Source: Planktothrix sp. PCC 11201 (lineage in GTDB: Bacteria; Cyanobacteriota; Cyanobacteriia; Cyanobacteriales; Microcoleaceae). Taken from it: a DNA stretch of 64,000 nucleotides. Below, piece by piece: positions 1-7,929 of the stretch (position 1 is its first letter; each line of letters begins with the position of its first letter). Below the pieces are notes generated by a model. That model had not been told where the DNA came from. It made no database searches and saw only the letters and a list, made by a program, of their open reading frames with translations. Location: NCBI RefSeq assembly GCF_900009135.1, contig NZ_LT797711.1, positions 208,373 through 272,372 of the forward strand. The letters are read 5' to 3'. The translations under genes and the position numbers were made by a program.

Positions 1-2510
1 TTCATATTTGTTCGACAGATTCGACCAATAGCTTGAATAATTACTTTATTCAAGAACAAGGAGTAAGCCTTTGTGTTATATAAACTGATAAAATCTTCGG
101 CTTTGCGCTTTGACTTAGATCTTCCTACAAATCGATGAAATGCTGTATCTAAATAATTTTTAAATGTCCGGCGAGAAATAGCTCCATTTTCTCGCAAAAA
201 CTCTAACTGAAAAATATATTTAATAAAGTCCTCATCCTGAATATTATCACCATAAAGATTCACCAATAGATGTCTTGGGCTATCTAGGTAAATCCCATTA
301 ATATCCATATTTTTATCCTGGGGAAAGCTATTAATTTGTATGGGTTTTATAGAATCAGGAATTGGAAATTGCAGATTTTGCCCCACGCCAAGGGTCTGGT
401 AAGTAGACAAAATGAATCGACGTTTATTCTCTTTTAAATCCTTGAGCAATTGTGATTTATTTTGATCAAATTCATCAGTAGAAAGTACAACTATTGTTTC
501 TTGTATACCACTATCTATAACATCTTTTTTTCCTTCTAAAAGTAATTCTGCATATTCATTAAATATATCCCTATCAAACTTCGGATCGGAAGATTTTGGA
601 AATTTAGTAAACAAGCAAAGAAACCCATGGCAATCAGGATGATCAAGAAAATATTTCCATGCTGTTAACGCTCTGACATAACGACTAAACGAAAATTCAA
701 TAGTTTTTTCATCCTCATCCTTCATTTTCTGGCGAACAGTGTTCCAAAGAGCCTGGGCTGCTTGTTGATCATCCAAAATAAATTCTAACTGTTTAATCGC
801 TTCATTTTTTCCATCTGTTTTAATAAATTGAGTTTCTATTTTAATTTGATTATATCCTTGAGTAGCTTGAGAATAAGACTCTTTGAGATGATCAATCTTA
901 TCTTTCTGAAGACGGATAAAAGAATCTTTCAAACGATATTTTAAATACTCAAGATCATAATTTCCAATGTTAGTATAAAGTCCAGCCGTTGCAGAAATAC
1001 CAACGACCATTGCTTTTGAACAGACTCCAGCCAAAAAAGATTCCGGTGTGCGGCTGAAGTTAAACATATATATTTTTGACAAAGTATCATGTTCATCGCT
1101 ATCAACAATATCATGGTAGCGAAAACCTCTATCATAAAACCCTTGACCCTGGATGGTTCCAGTCTCAGTTTGCAAGTTAGAGAGTAGGTCACCTTCGATA
1201 ATCTTGCGAGTCAATAATTGGATATATGTACTATCAATTTTAAAGTCATGAAGAACTGTTTTAACTGCGGATTCAAGATGATAAAGTTCTTTAATTCTGT
1301 CATCTTCTTGCTTTAAATGGCGATAGTTGTCAGCTAAATACTTAACTCCTCTCTGGAAATACATTAAAAATCCAGCAATTTCACTCAGAAGTGAGCGAAT
1401 ATCAACACCCGATCCTTTTGTACCTGCATCAAAAGCTTTAATCCAATTTGTCCGGTTTTCTGAATCTTCAACAATCTCAATTCGCTTATTACTCGCATCT
1501 AATACATAATGAAATTCATAGTCATAGAATAAAAAGTTGCGTTTTTTAACTGAAAATTGATCGTCAGATTTACAACTATGTTGGAGTTTATATTTATTAA
1601 ATATTTGATCAGCTTTTGTTTTAAAAGAGTTAATCTGTTCCAGCAAAGATAGCCAATTTTTCCTAGAGGGATGTTTTTTTCGCCAATTAGATTCCTGAAA
1701 AAGTATTGTCGGGCATTCACTTTGCATCAAATGGTTATGAATATTCAGAAATGAATTTATCATATCCAATCGATGCTCCAACCCTGATTGAATGATGTTT
1801 GTAAGGACAGCTTCTTTTGTACTATCAAATTCATCAATAAATATGAGTGCCTGATCAACCAGCCGCTCATAGCAGTAATAAGAATCCTCAATAAGCGTTG
1901 CGTTTTTAACAAGGAATTTATCCATACTCAAAAACAATACCGTACGCTCATCTGTAAAGACACTGGGATAGAGTTTTCCGATCCATTGATAATCTTTATT
2001 GTTTTTAATCGCTGACAGTTTAGCCTGTTTGGTTTTAAAATTTTCTTTTAATTTATTTTGAACAAATTTTCTGAATTTTGGCTCCAGATCTTGACGAATA
2101 TCTATTTCAAATTTAGATTTAACGAATGAATGGAGTTTGGGATCTCTAATAATTTCCACATATTTTTTTAATCGATCATAAATTTCCGTCTTGAACTGTT
2201 CAGGAATTTCAAAAGCAATGGAAAGGAGATTGTTAATAATGGTTTCAGAATTAGAATCAATAAAAAGTACATACTTATCAAAATTATCTTCTTGGTTGTC
2301 GTTGATAAAACGTTTTTTAAAATCCTCTATAGGTAAATTTTTTTTGAGGTTGGTGATAAAAATAATTTTTCTATTTTGATTTGCAAATTCCTGATAATTA
2401 GAATAAATAAAATTGAGGACGTTGTGGGTTTTTCCAAAACCAGTCGGCATACTGAGAAGAAGCAGTCCAGGATTAGGTTGTTGACAGTATTGATTTAATA
2501 TTTCTTGCAT
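1..2510 (-). CDS. SF2-type DEAD/DEAH-like helicase, C-terminus cut by window start
   Basis: I translated the minus strand from the ATG at 2510 to base 1 and found one unbroken frame of 836 codons, with an in-frame stop just upstream of the ATG. Superfamily 2 helicase motifs appear in order: Walker A MPTGFGKT (about residues 22-29), Walker B/DEAD-like box LIFIDEFD (about 225-232), motif III GISATAG (about 505-511), motif V STYQTLGVGQNLQFP (about 702-716) and motif VI QAIGRICR close to the window edge. The roughly 190 residues between Walker A and Walker B are unusually long. It presumably couples ATP hydrolysis to nucleic acid remodelling. It is more AT-rich than its neighbours and lies beside a Uma2 gene, as accessory or defence genes often do. 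The exact family is not recognised; a Cas3-like or other defence helicase cannot be told apart from the sequence alone. Confidence 0.8.
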   Translation of the reverse strand, partial: MQEILNQYCQQPNPGLLLLSMPTGFGKTHNVLNFIYSNYQEFANQNRKIIFITNLKKNLPIEDFKKRFINDNQEDNFDKYVLFIDSNSETIINNLLSIAFEIPEQFKTEIYDRLKKYVEIIRDPKLHSFVKSKFEIDIRQDLEPKFRKFVQNKLKENFKTKQAKLSAIKNNKDYQWIGKLYPSVFTDERTVLFLSMDKFLVKNATLIEDSYYCYERLVDQALIFIDEFDSTKEAVLTNIIQSGLEHRLDMINSFLNIHNHLMQSECPTILFQESNWRKKHPSRKNWLSLLEQINSFKTKADQIFNKYKLQHSCKSDDQFSVKKRNFLFYDYEFHYVLDASNKRIEIVEDSENRTNWIKAFDAGTKGSGVDIRSLLSEIAGFLMYFQRGVKYLADNYRHLKQEDDRIKELYHLESAVKTVLHDFKIDSTYIQLLTRKIIEGDLLSNLQTETGTIQGQGFYDRGFRYHDIVDSDEHDTLSKIYMFNFSRTPESFLAGVCSKAMVVGISATAGLYTNIGNYDLEYLKYRLKDSFIRLQKDKIDHLKESYSQATQGYNQIKIETQFIKTDGKNEAIKQLEFILDDQQAAQALWNTVRQKMKDEDEKTIEFSFSRYVRALTAWKYFLDHPDCHGFLCLFTKFPKSSDPKFDRDIFNEYAELLLEGKKDVIDSGIQETIVVLSTDEFDQNKSQLLKDLKENKRRFILSTYQTLGVGQNLQFPIPDSIKPIQINSFPQDKNMDINGIYLDSPRHLLVNLYGDNIQDEDFIKYIFQLEFLRENGAISRRTFKNYLDTAFHRFVGRSKSKRKAEDFISLYNTKAYSLFLNKVIIQAIGRICRTNM

Positions 2511-2789
2511 ATATTCTTTATGACTTTAGTATATTCTATATCTTATAATCATAACACGGTTGATCATAAAAGTGATTTTTTTGGTTTATAATTTAGTTAT
2601 TGTTAGGGCAAGGAGATTACACACTTAGCGTGAATAGTTTTATTATAGTCTATAATCCGTTTGTTTCTATGATAAAATTCAATCAGACCTAAATCAGTAA
2701 AAATCACTTAACATAAAATTGTAGAGTGTATAAGCGTAGCGCCCGCACCAACTCAAAAGTTTTAATCATCAATCAACAACAGGAGGTTT
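2511..2789. promoter_or_regulatory. Divergent intergenic region with a 15-bp palindrome
   Basis: This AT-rich spacer separates the minus-strand helicase from the plus-strand Uma2 gene and must hold both promoters. A perfect palindrome, ATTATAG-T-CTATAAT, lies at 2642-2656 and could be an operator or a fortuitous AT-rich match. A good Shine-Dalgarno AGGAGG at 2781-2786 precedes the Uma2 ATG. No further gene is seen. Confidence 0.35.
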
Positions 2790-3503
2790 ATGGTTGGAAT
2801 AGAAGCACGGAAACAAACCAATATTATTTACCCTGATAGTGATGGAAAACCTATGTCAGATAATACCAAACAATTTCGCTGGATTACGGTGATTTACCAT
2901 AATTTAGAATGGTTATTTGCTCATGATCCTAACGTATTTGTGGCGGGTGATTTACTTTGGTATGCTGTTGAAGGAAATAATAAAATCCGTCAAGCACCGG
3001 ATGTTATGGTGATATTTGGTGTTCCTAAAGGCGATCGCGGATCTTATATGCAGTGGAAAGAAAATCACATTTCCCCCCAAGTTGTCTTTGAAATTCTTTC
3101 CCCTGGAAATACCTTAACGGAAATGAATAAAAAGCAGGTTTTTTATCACCGTTATGGTGTGGAAGAATACTATATTTATGATCCTGATAAAAACGATTTA
3201 ACGGGTTGGTTAAGGGGAGAAGATGGTTTAGAAGTAATTGAAATAATGGAAAATTGGGTGAGTCCTCGTTTGGGAATTCGTTTTAATTATTCTGAGGAAG
3301 AATTAAAACTTTATCGTCCCGATGGTCAACCTTTTGTTAGCTATTTAGACATTTCTCAACAACTGAATACGGCGTTACAGGAGGTTGAACAAACGCAACA
3401 ACGTTTACAAGCAGTTGAACAACAAGTAGAACAAGAGCGAGAACGGGCTGAAAGGTTAGCAGAACAGTTGCGATCACTCGGAATCAACCCCGAACAAAAA
3501 TAG
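2790..3503 (+). CDS. Uma2 family (DUF820) putative restriction endonuclease
   Basis: This 237-residue protein shows the PD-(D/E)XK-like Uma2 core: RQAPDVMVIFG (about 66-76), FEILSPGN (about 99-106), then EMNKK and EYYIYDP (about 124-130). Uma2 proteins are greatly expanded in cyanobacteria; nuclease activity is inferred from the fold and biological roles are unclear. The last 55 residues form a Gln/Glu-rich coiled coil (about 185-230) ending in LRSLGINPE, a common tail in cyanobacterial members. AGGAGG sits 4 bases before the ATG. It stands alone, divergent from the helicase. Confidence 0.85.
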   Translation: MVGIEARKQTNIIYPDSDGKPMSDNTKQFRWITVIYHNLEWLFAHDPNVFVAGDLLWYAVEGNNKIRQAPDVMVIFGVPKGDRGSYMQWKENHISPQVVFEILSPGNTLTEMNKKQVFYHRYGVEEYYIYDPDKNDLTGWLRGEDGLEVIEIMENWVSPRLGIRFNYSEEELKLYRPDGQPFVSYLDISQQLNTALQEVEQTQQRLQAVEQQVEQERERAERLAEQLRSLGINPEQK

Positions 3504-3507
3504 GAGT

Positions 3508-3525
3508 GCGAGCGTCCTCGCTCGC
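3508..3525. terminator. Hairpin after the Uma2 gene
   Basis: GCGAGCG (3508-3514) and CGCTCGC (3519-3525) form a perfect 7-bp stem with a TCCT loop, four bases after the stop codon. No U-tract follows, so it may be a dispersed GC-rich palindrome acting as a weak terminator between two convergent genes. Confidence 0.4.
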
Positions 3526-3559
3526 TAGAAATATATTGTTTAAATACAAAGACAACTTA

Positions 3560-5380
3560 TCATTTTTTCCCCATCCGATTATCTTGAAAAGATGTCCCAA
3601 TACCCTGTAAAAGACCTTTCCCAATTAAACCTAATCCTCGACCGACAACATTAGTTAAAACATAAATAATCGCACTTCCGACAAAGGAAATCGCCGCCCG
3701 TAGAGGAGGAGCAAACGCATCGCGGGTTTCTAAGATTAATGTTACCGTTAATGGAATTCCCGATAACTTTTCTAACTCATCTCGGCGGGGAGAATAAATG
3801 ACTTGTTTTTGAATTCCCCTTTCGCCTAAAACTAGGAGTAAATAAGAACTTTCAAAAATTGCTTTGGGTTCGGCGACATATTGATCCAGACGATATCGCC
3901 AGGATAAACTATTTCTAAATCTCTCAATTTCACGGGTTGATAATAAACGTCGATCATAAAATTTGAGTTTGATTTCTTCATAATCTGAAAAATAATTGAG
4001 TAAAGGTTGAATAATTGCATTAGCGACTTGAATTAATAAATTTTGTAATAATGCTTCTGCACGTTCCATGGCGTCTAAAGTTCCAGCCGGACAGGATAAA
4101 TTATTAATAGTTAAGGGTCTACAAAATAATAAATGCTCAAATAAATCCTTAGATAAAGGAATTTTATCTAAAATATTTTTTTGAATGATCTCAGCATCTT
4201 TTAAGATAACAGCAACAATTTCAATGTTTTCTTTGTCCGTGGTTAAAGTATAATATTTCCCAAAAAAATCAATAGTTGCAGATTGCCAAAACTCTGCGAT
4301 TAAACTCGACATTTTTTCAGCCAGTTGTTCATATTTAATATCGGATAATATTAATTCATCTAATAGAAGTTCTAACTGTTTTAACAAGACATACAACAAT
4401 TCTCGTTTTTTAGATAGGCGTAAAATATCAATTTCTAAAGGCATTCCGGTTAAATTAATTAATCCAGATTGCAATTTCATGACGGTTTTATCAAATAAAA
4501 CTGATTTTAAATTATTAGCTATAATTCCTGAACTTTTCTCATTGGTGGGATTAGAAGTGATAACTAAAGCACTATTTTGATAATTATTCAGAGGTTCATA
4601 ATTATCAGAATTAAAATCATTACTAGCAATAGCAGCAGATTCCTCAAGACTGGCTGCGGTTTTGTCCGACGAAAGTTGACTAATAATCCAACGGGCTGTT
4701 AACAGTTCTCGCCGTTTTCCCGTCAAAATTAACTTATTAATAATAGTAATAGTATCCTGTTGATTAAATTCTTCTAAATTCCGTTTAATTTCTTGGTTAA
4801 CTTCCGCGATCGCTTGTTCAATTTGTTGGAGTCCCGGTTGAACTAAAAACCCTTGAATCTTTCCCAATAATGAACCCGTTTTTCGAGATACAATACCCAC
4901 AAATGGTTCTCGATTCAATGCTGCCAAGGATTCTAACCAATAGCGTTCTCCCGCCACCAATTGATGAATAATTATCACCAATTCCCTGACTGGAATCCCC
5001 TTATTACAATAACCATCTACTCCAATTTTTTGGGCTGCCAGTAATAAATATGGTTGTTTAACTGTAGTTAATAACAAAATCGGAATTTTAGGATATTGAG
5101 TTTTCAACTGTTGGCAAAAATCTAAAATAGGATGATTTTTAACCGCCGGATTTCCCCTGATTTTTAACCCCAATTCCAAAATAATTAAATCAACGGGTTT
5201 CTGCTCCTCTGAATTAATCTTAGTTTCATTTACCGTTACCAAGACTTTTAATGCAGCCTCCAAACTTTCAACCTCTGCGACCACTTCTAAATCCGAAAAT
5301 GGCTCTAATGCAGTTAGTAACCCCATCCGAAAAATAGGGTCATCATCAATGATCAAAAGTCGCACAGTAGATGAAGTCAT
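3560..5380 (-). CDS. Response-regulator-like protein with DUF3685 (Ycf55-like) domain
   Basis: The 606-residue protein begins with a receiver-like domain (about 1-145): acidic pocket IDDDP (11-15), LIILEL (65-70), LLLTT (102-106) and a conserved-position Lys in CNKG (K127). The position that should carry the phosphoacceptor Asp is Glu69, so it may be a pseudo-receiver or be locked in an active-like state. The long C-terminal part (about 300-600) matches the cyanobacterial DUF3685 family, related to plastid Ycf55; its function is not established. It ends with a hydrophobic, Gly-rich stretch (about 565-595) that may touch a membrane. The TetR gene lies 6 bp upstream on the same strand, so the two are probably cotranscribed. 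Confidence 0.75.
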   Translation of the reverse strand: MTSSTVRLLIIDDDPIFRMGLLTALEPFSDLEVVAEVESLEAALKVLVTVNETKINSEEQKPVDLIILELGLKIRGNPAVKNHPILDFCQQLKTQYPKIPILLLTTVKQPYLLLAAQKIGVDGYCNKGIPVRELVIIIHQLVAGERYWLESLAALNREPFVGIVSRKTGSLLGKIQGFLVQPGLQQIEQAIAEVNQEIKRNLEEFNQQDTITIINKLILTGKRRELLTARWIISQLSSDKTAASLEESAAIASNDFNSDNYEPLNNYQNSALVITSNPTNEKSSGIIANNLKSVLFDKTVMKLQSGLINLTGMPLEIDILRLSKKRELLYVLLKQLELLLDELILSDIKYEQLAEKMSSLIAEFWQSATIDFFGKYYTLTTDKENIEIVAVILKDAEIIQKNILDKIPLSKDLFEHLLFCRPLTINNLSCPAGTLDAMERAEALLQNLLIQVANAIIQPLLNYFSDYEEIKLKFYDRRLLSTREIERFRNSLSWRYRLDQYVAEPKAIFESSYLLLVLGERGIQKQVIYSPRRDELEKLSGIPLTVTLILETRDAFAPPLRAAISFVGSAIIYVLTNVVGRGLGLIGKGLLQGIGTSFQDNRMGKK

Positions 5381-5386
5381 AAAACT

Positions 5387-6025
5387 TTAAATGTCGGGTT
5401 TCGGGTGGTGGCTAACTAAATCCACTAAAGTATTAATAATTCGATCCCGTTCCATCGGAATAATTTCCTTACCTTGCAAAATCTCTTGCATTAACACATA
5501 ATGGGCTAGGGTTCCAATGATCACCCGTGCCATCGCTTCAGGGTCACGAATAGCAATATAGCGCTGAGTTGTTAGGTATTCTGTTAAAACTTCAATTCCT
5601 GGTTTTCCCAAATGGTGTACAAAGGTTTTAGCTAACTCGGGAAATCGCCCCGACTCCCCAATGACAAGACGAACAAAAGCTAAATGTTGCTGATCATCCA
5701 AGGAATTATCTAAAATTGTATTGGCAATTTGTCGCACCACAACAGCCGGTTCAGCTTCCATTAATTCTGCTCTGTGGGACTCCACCATAATTTGACATTT
5801 TTTCTGGGCTAACCGCTTGACCAAGGCAATAAATAACCCTTCTTTGTCCCCAAAATGGTTATAAACCGTCGCCTTTGACACTCCCGCCGATGCAGCAACC
5901 CGATCCATACTGGTGCCTGCATACCCATGCACTAAAAATTCTTGCAGCGCCCCTTCAAAAATTTGTTCGGCTTTCTCGCAAATACTATCCAACTGGGAGA
6001 TTTCGGTCTGTTCTAATGCGTTCAT
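5387..6025 (-). CDS. TetR/AcrR family transcriptional regulator
   Basis: The N-terminal helix-turn-helix is clear: GTSMDRVAASAGVSKATVY followed by NHFGDKEGLF (about residues 36-65 from the ATG). The remaining 140 residues would be the ligand and dimerisation domain. I prefer the ATG at 6025; the open frame extends to a GTG at 6070, adding 15 residues unlike the family. TetR proteins usually repress a nearby exporter. Here the divergent vWA gene and the DevBC exporter genes follow, and a perfect 19-bp palindrome stands just before devB (7889-7907), making DevBC the most likely target. It is probably cotranscribed with the DUF3685 gene. Confidence 0.85.
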   Translation of the reverse strand: MNALEQTEISQLDSICEKAEQIFEGALQEFLVHGYAGTSMDRVAASAGVSKATVYNHFGDKEGLFIALVKRLAQKKCQIMVESHRAELMEAEPAVVVRQIANTILDNSLDDQQHLAFVRLVIGESGRFPELAKTFVHHLGKPGIEVLTEYLTTQRYIAIRDPEAMARVIIGTLAHYVLMQEILQGKEIIPMERDRIINTLVDLVSHHPKPDI

Positions 6026-6221
6026 AAAAAATACAGGGGAGATTTGTAAATGAGTGTGTTTTAAAACCACCAGAGGAAAATTTACTCAGGCCAATACATT
6101 CAATAGAAATTCCTCCTATAATTCTCTACATTGTAGCAATTTTAGCCGATAATCCCCCCTAGGCAATAATGGGAAGGTTTTTTCTGGAATTTATGCCTGG
6201 GTTGATGTAGCAATCTGGAGT

Positions 6222-6257
6222 AATCAGTTATCAGTCATCAGTGAACAGTTATCAGTG
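6222..6257. repeat. CAGTTATCAGT-type short tandem repeat
   Basis: Degenerate units of TCAGTTATCAG / TCAGTGAACAG are repeated between the divergent TetR and vWA genes. The same word recurs near 21234, 25444, 25621, 41111 and 49371, so it is a dispersed repeat family of this genome. Confidence 0.6.
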
Positions 6258-6307
6258 TAAGAGTTAATCGTTAAATGTTAATTTTAATTATACAAAAAAC
6301 CAAAATT

Positions 6308-7798
6308 ATGAGCAACTTTTTTGGACAACTCCGACAAAAACTGAGCAAACCTGTACTCTTTGGTTTGTATGGAGCGATGGGTTGTTTAGGTGCTGCAACA
6401 CTATTGGGTGAACCCCTATTACAATTAACAAAAATTTCCCCCAAAGTCGATCAATCTCCCTTAGCAATTGTGCTATTAATTGATACTTCTGGCAGTATGA
6501 ATGAAGATGGCAAACTCCGAGAAGTCAAAACCGCGGCTCAAGCCTTTGTCCAACGACAGGATTTATCAGAAAATCGTTTAGCGGTATTTGGCTTTGGGAG
6601 TAATATTCAAGCTGCTGCTAATTTAACCGATAATAAACCCACTTTAGAACAAGCGATCGCCCAAATTTCCGATGGTGGTGGTACTAATATGGATCAGGCC
6701 CTGCTCGCCGCGACTCAAGAACTCCAGTCAACCCCACAACGGCGCAATATTCTTTTATTCACCGATGGACAACCCGGATATGCCGGGGCAAACCTCAACC
6801 GAGAACAGGCAAAAACCTTGTCAGCGATGAGAATAGCTGCATCCGAGGGTATTAACCTCGTGGCCGTTGCTACGGGAGATGCGGATACCAATTTTCTCGC
6901 TAAACTAACGGGCGACCCTGACCGGGTTTTTTATGTGAACTCTGGTGACTTTGACCAAGCCTTTCGACAAGCCGAAAAAGCCCTATATAGCAGTCAATTA
7001 GTTGAGTCTGGCCCTACGGGAAATTATGGGGTTGTTTACTCAGTTTTACGGATAGGCGGATGGACGGCCCTTTTAGCCATGGGTACATCCCTAGCCCTCA
7101 TTGCTGGCCAAAACTATTACCTCCGTCGCCGTCTTCTGACTCCCCAACAAGCGGCCATAGGTGTTGTCGGAGGTTTAATGGCGGGACTGGTGGCTGGAGG
7201 AGTGGGTCAACTGTTATTTATTCCGTTTGCGGGCATTCCTATTCTAGCCATTGGGGGAAGAATCATCGGTTGGGCAATTTTAGGCTCGGTGGTCGGGGGA
7301 GGAATGTCTTTCTTTGTTCCGAACTTGCAACGGGGCCAGGCGGTGCGGGGTGGGACAATAGGTGGAACAGCCGGAGCCATTGGATTTCTGATTATTTCGG
7401 CAGTATCGGGTGATTTAGTGGGGCGATTAATTGGGGCGGCCATTATTGGATTTTTTATCGGTTTAATGATTGCTTTAATTGAACAATTCAGTCGGGAATC
7501 TTGGTTAATTGTTTCTTGGACACCTAACGAACAAACGAAGATCAATTTAGGAGCAGAACCCGTTTTATTAGGCAGTTCAGAAAATAACCATATTTACCTG
7601 AGAAAAAGTCAAGGATATCCCCCTATTACCGCCAAAATCTACACCGAAGGAGAAAAAATTATTATGGAATTTGACGAGGAAATGAAGGAAAGGGGGATGA
7701 AAATTCTCAAACAAGAACTCCATGATGGGGAGCAACGCAAATTAGGAGATGTCACCCTAGAAGTTAGAACTACTAACAAACCCGTTGTTGGGCTTTAG
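6308..7798 (+). CDS. vWA-domain membrane protein with C-terminal FHA-like region
   Basis: A von Willebrand factor A domain (about 45-215) has an intact MIDAS metal site: DTSGS, GGTNM and FTDG. One hydrophobic segment (about 15-35) precedes it. At least four Gly-rich hydrophobic segments follow (about 245-385), some with repeated glycine-zipper-like GGxxGG patterns. The last 95 residues are soluble; the LGAEPVLLGSSENNHIYL stretch resembles an FHA beta-sandwich start. The role is unknown; such proteins often assemble complexes at the membrane. I chose the ATG at 6308; the frame also opens at 6275. The final residues (PVVGL) and stop lie inside a repeat that is copied again 40 bp downstream. Confidence 0.7.
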   Translation: MSNFFGQLRQKLSKPVLFGLYGAMGCLGAATLLGEPLLQLTKISPKVDQSPLAIVLLIDTSGSMNEDGKLREVKTAAQAFVQRQDLSENRLAVFGFGSNIQAAANLTDNKPTLEQAIAQISDGGGTNMDQALLAATQELQSTPQRRNILLFTDGQPGYAGANLNREQAKTLSAMRIAASEGINLVAVATGDADTNFLAKLTGDPDRVFYVNSGDFDQAFRQAEKALYSSQLVESGPTGNYGVVYSVLRIGGWTALLAMGTSLALIAGQNYYLRRRLLTPQQAAIGVVGGLMAGLVAGGVGQLLFIPFAGIPILAIGGRIIGWAILGSVVGGGMSFFVPNLQRGQAVRGGTIGGTAGAIGFLIISAVSGDLVGRLIGAAIIGFFIGLMIALIEQFSRESWLIVSWTPNEQTKINLGAEPVLLGSSENNHIYLRKSQGYPPITAKIYTEGEKIIMEFDEEMKERGMKILKQELHDGEQRKLGDVTLEVRTTNKPVVGL

Positions 7799-7853
7799 CC
7801 CCTCCTGGAGCGAACCCACCCGTTGTTGGGCTTTAGCCCTTCTTGGAGCGCTG
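7781..7853 (+). repeat. Two tandem copies of a ~33-bp repeat overlapping a stop codon
   Basis: CCCGTTGTTGGGCTTTAGCC starts at 7781 and again at 7821, each followed by a near-identical TCNTGGAGCG tail. The first copy encodes the last residues and TAG stop of the vWA protein. The second forms the left arm of the terminator hairpin. Confidence 0.85.
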
Positions 7854-7878
7854 AAGCGCAACAACGGGGCTTTTTTGT
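7821..7878 (+). terminator. Rho-independent terminator after the vWA gene
   Basis: CCCGTTGTTG (7821-7830) pairs perfectly with CAACAACGGG (7861-7870), and an inner stem GCGCT/AGCGC lies at 7850-7861. A run of six T follows at 7873-7878. It separates the vWA gene from the devB promoter and is built partly from the tandem repeat. Confidence 0.75.
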
Positions 7879-7888
7879 GATATAGTAA

Positions 7889-7907
7889 ACTAAACAGTTT
7901 AGTTTCA
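7889..7907. promoter_or_regulatory. Perfect 19-bp palindrome, probable TetR operator
   Basis: AAACTAAAC-A-GTTTAGTTT is a 9-bp perfect inverted repeat around one central base, 22 bp before the devB ATG and just after the upstream terminator. Its size, symmetry and position fit a TetR-family operator; the TetR gene at 5387-6025 is the obvious candidate binder. Binding itself is inferred. Confidence 0.65.
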
Positions 7908-7929
7908 AGATTGGGCGGGAGGAAAAATT

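Noticed and set aside
941..1192. Minus-strand open frame inside the helicase
   Set aside because: It lies in another frame of the same strand, within the continuous 836-codon helicase frame; it is a shadow.
5387..6070. Longer TetR protein from the GTG at 6070
   Set aside because: The extra 15 residues do not fit the family; the ATG at 6025 gives a normal N-terminal arm before the helix-turn-helix.
7060..7545. Open frames on both strands within the vWA gene
   Set aside because: They arise from Gly-rich GC-skewed codons of the membrane region and show no protein family pattern.
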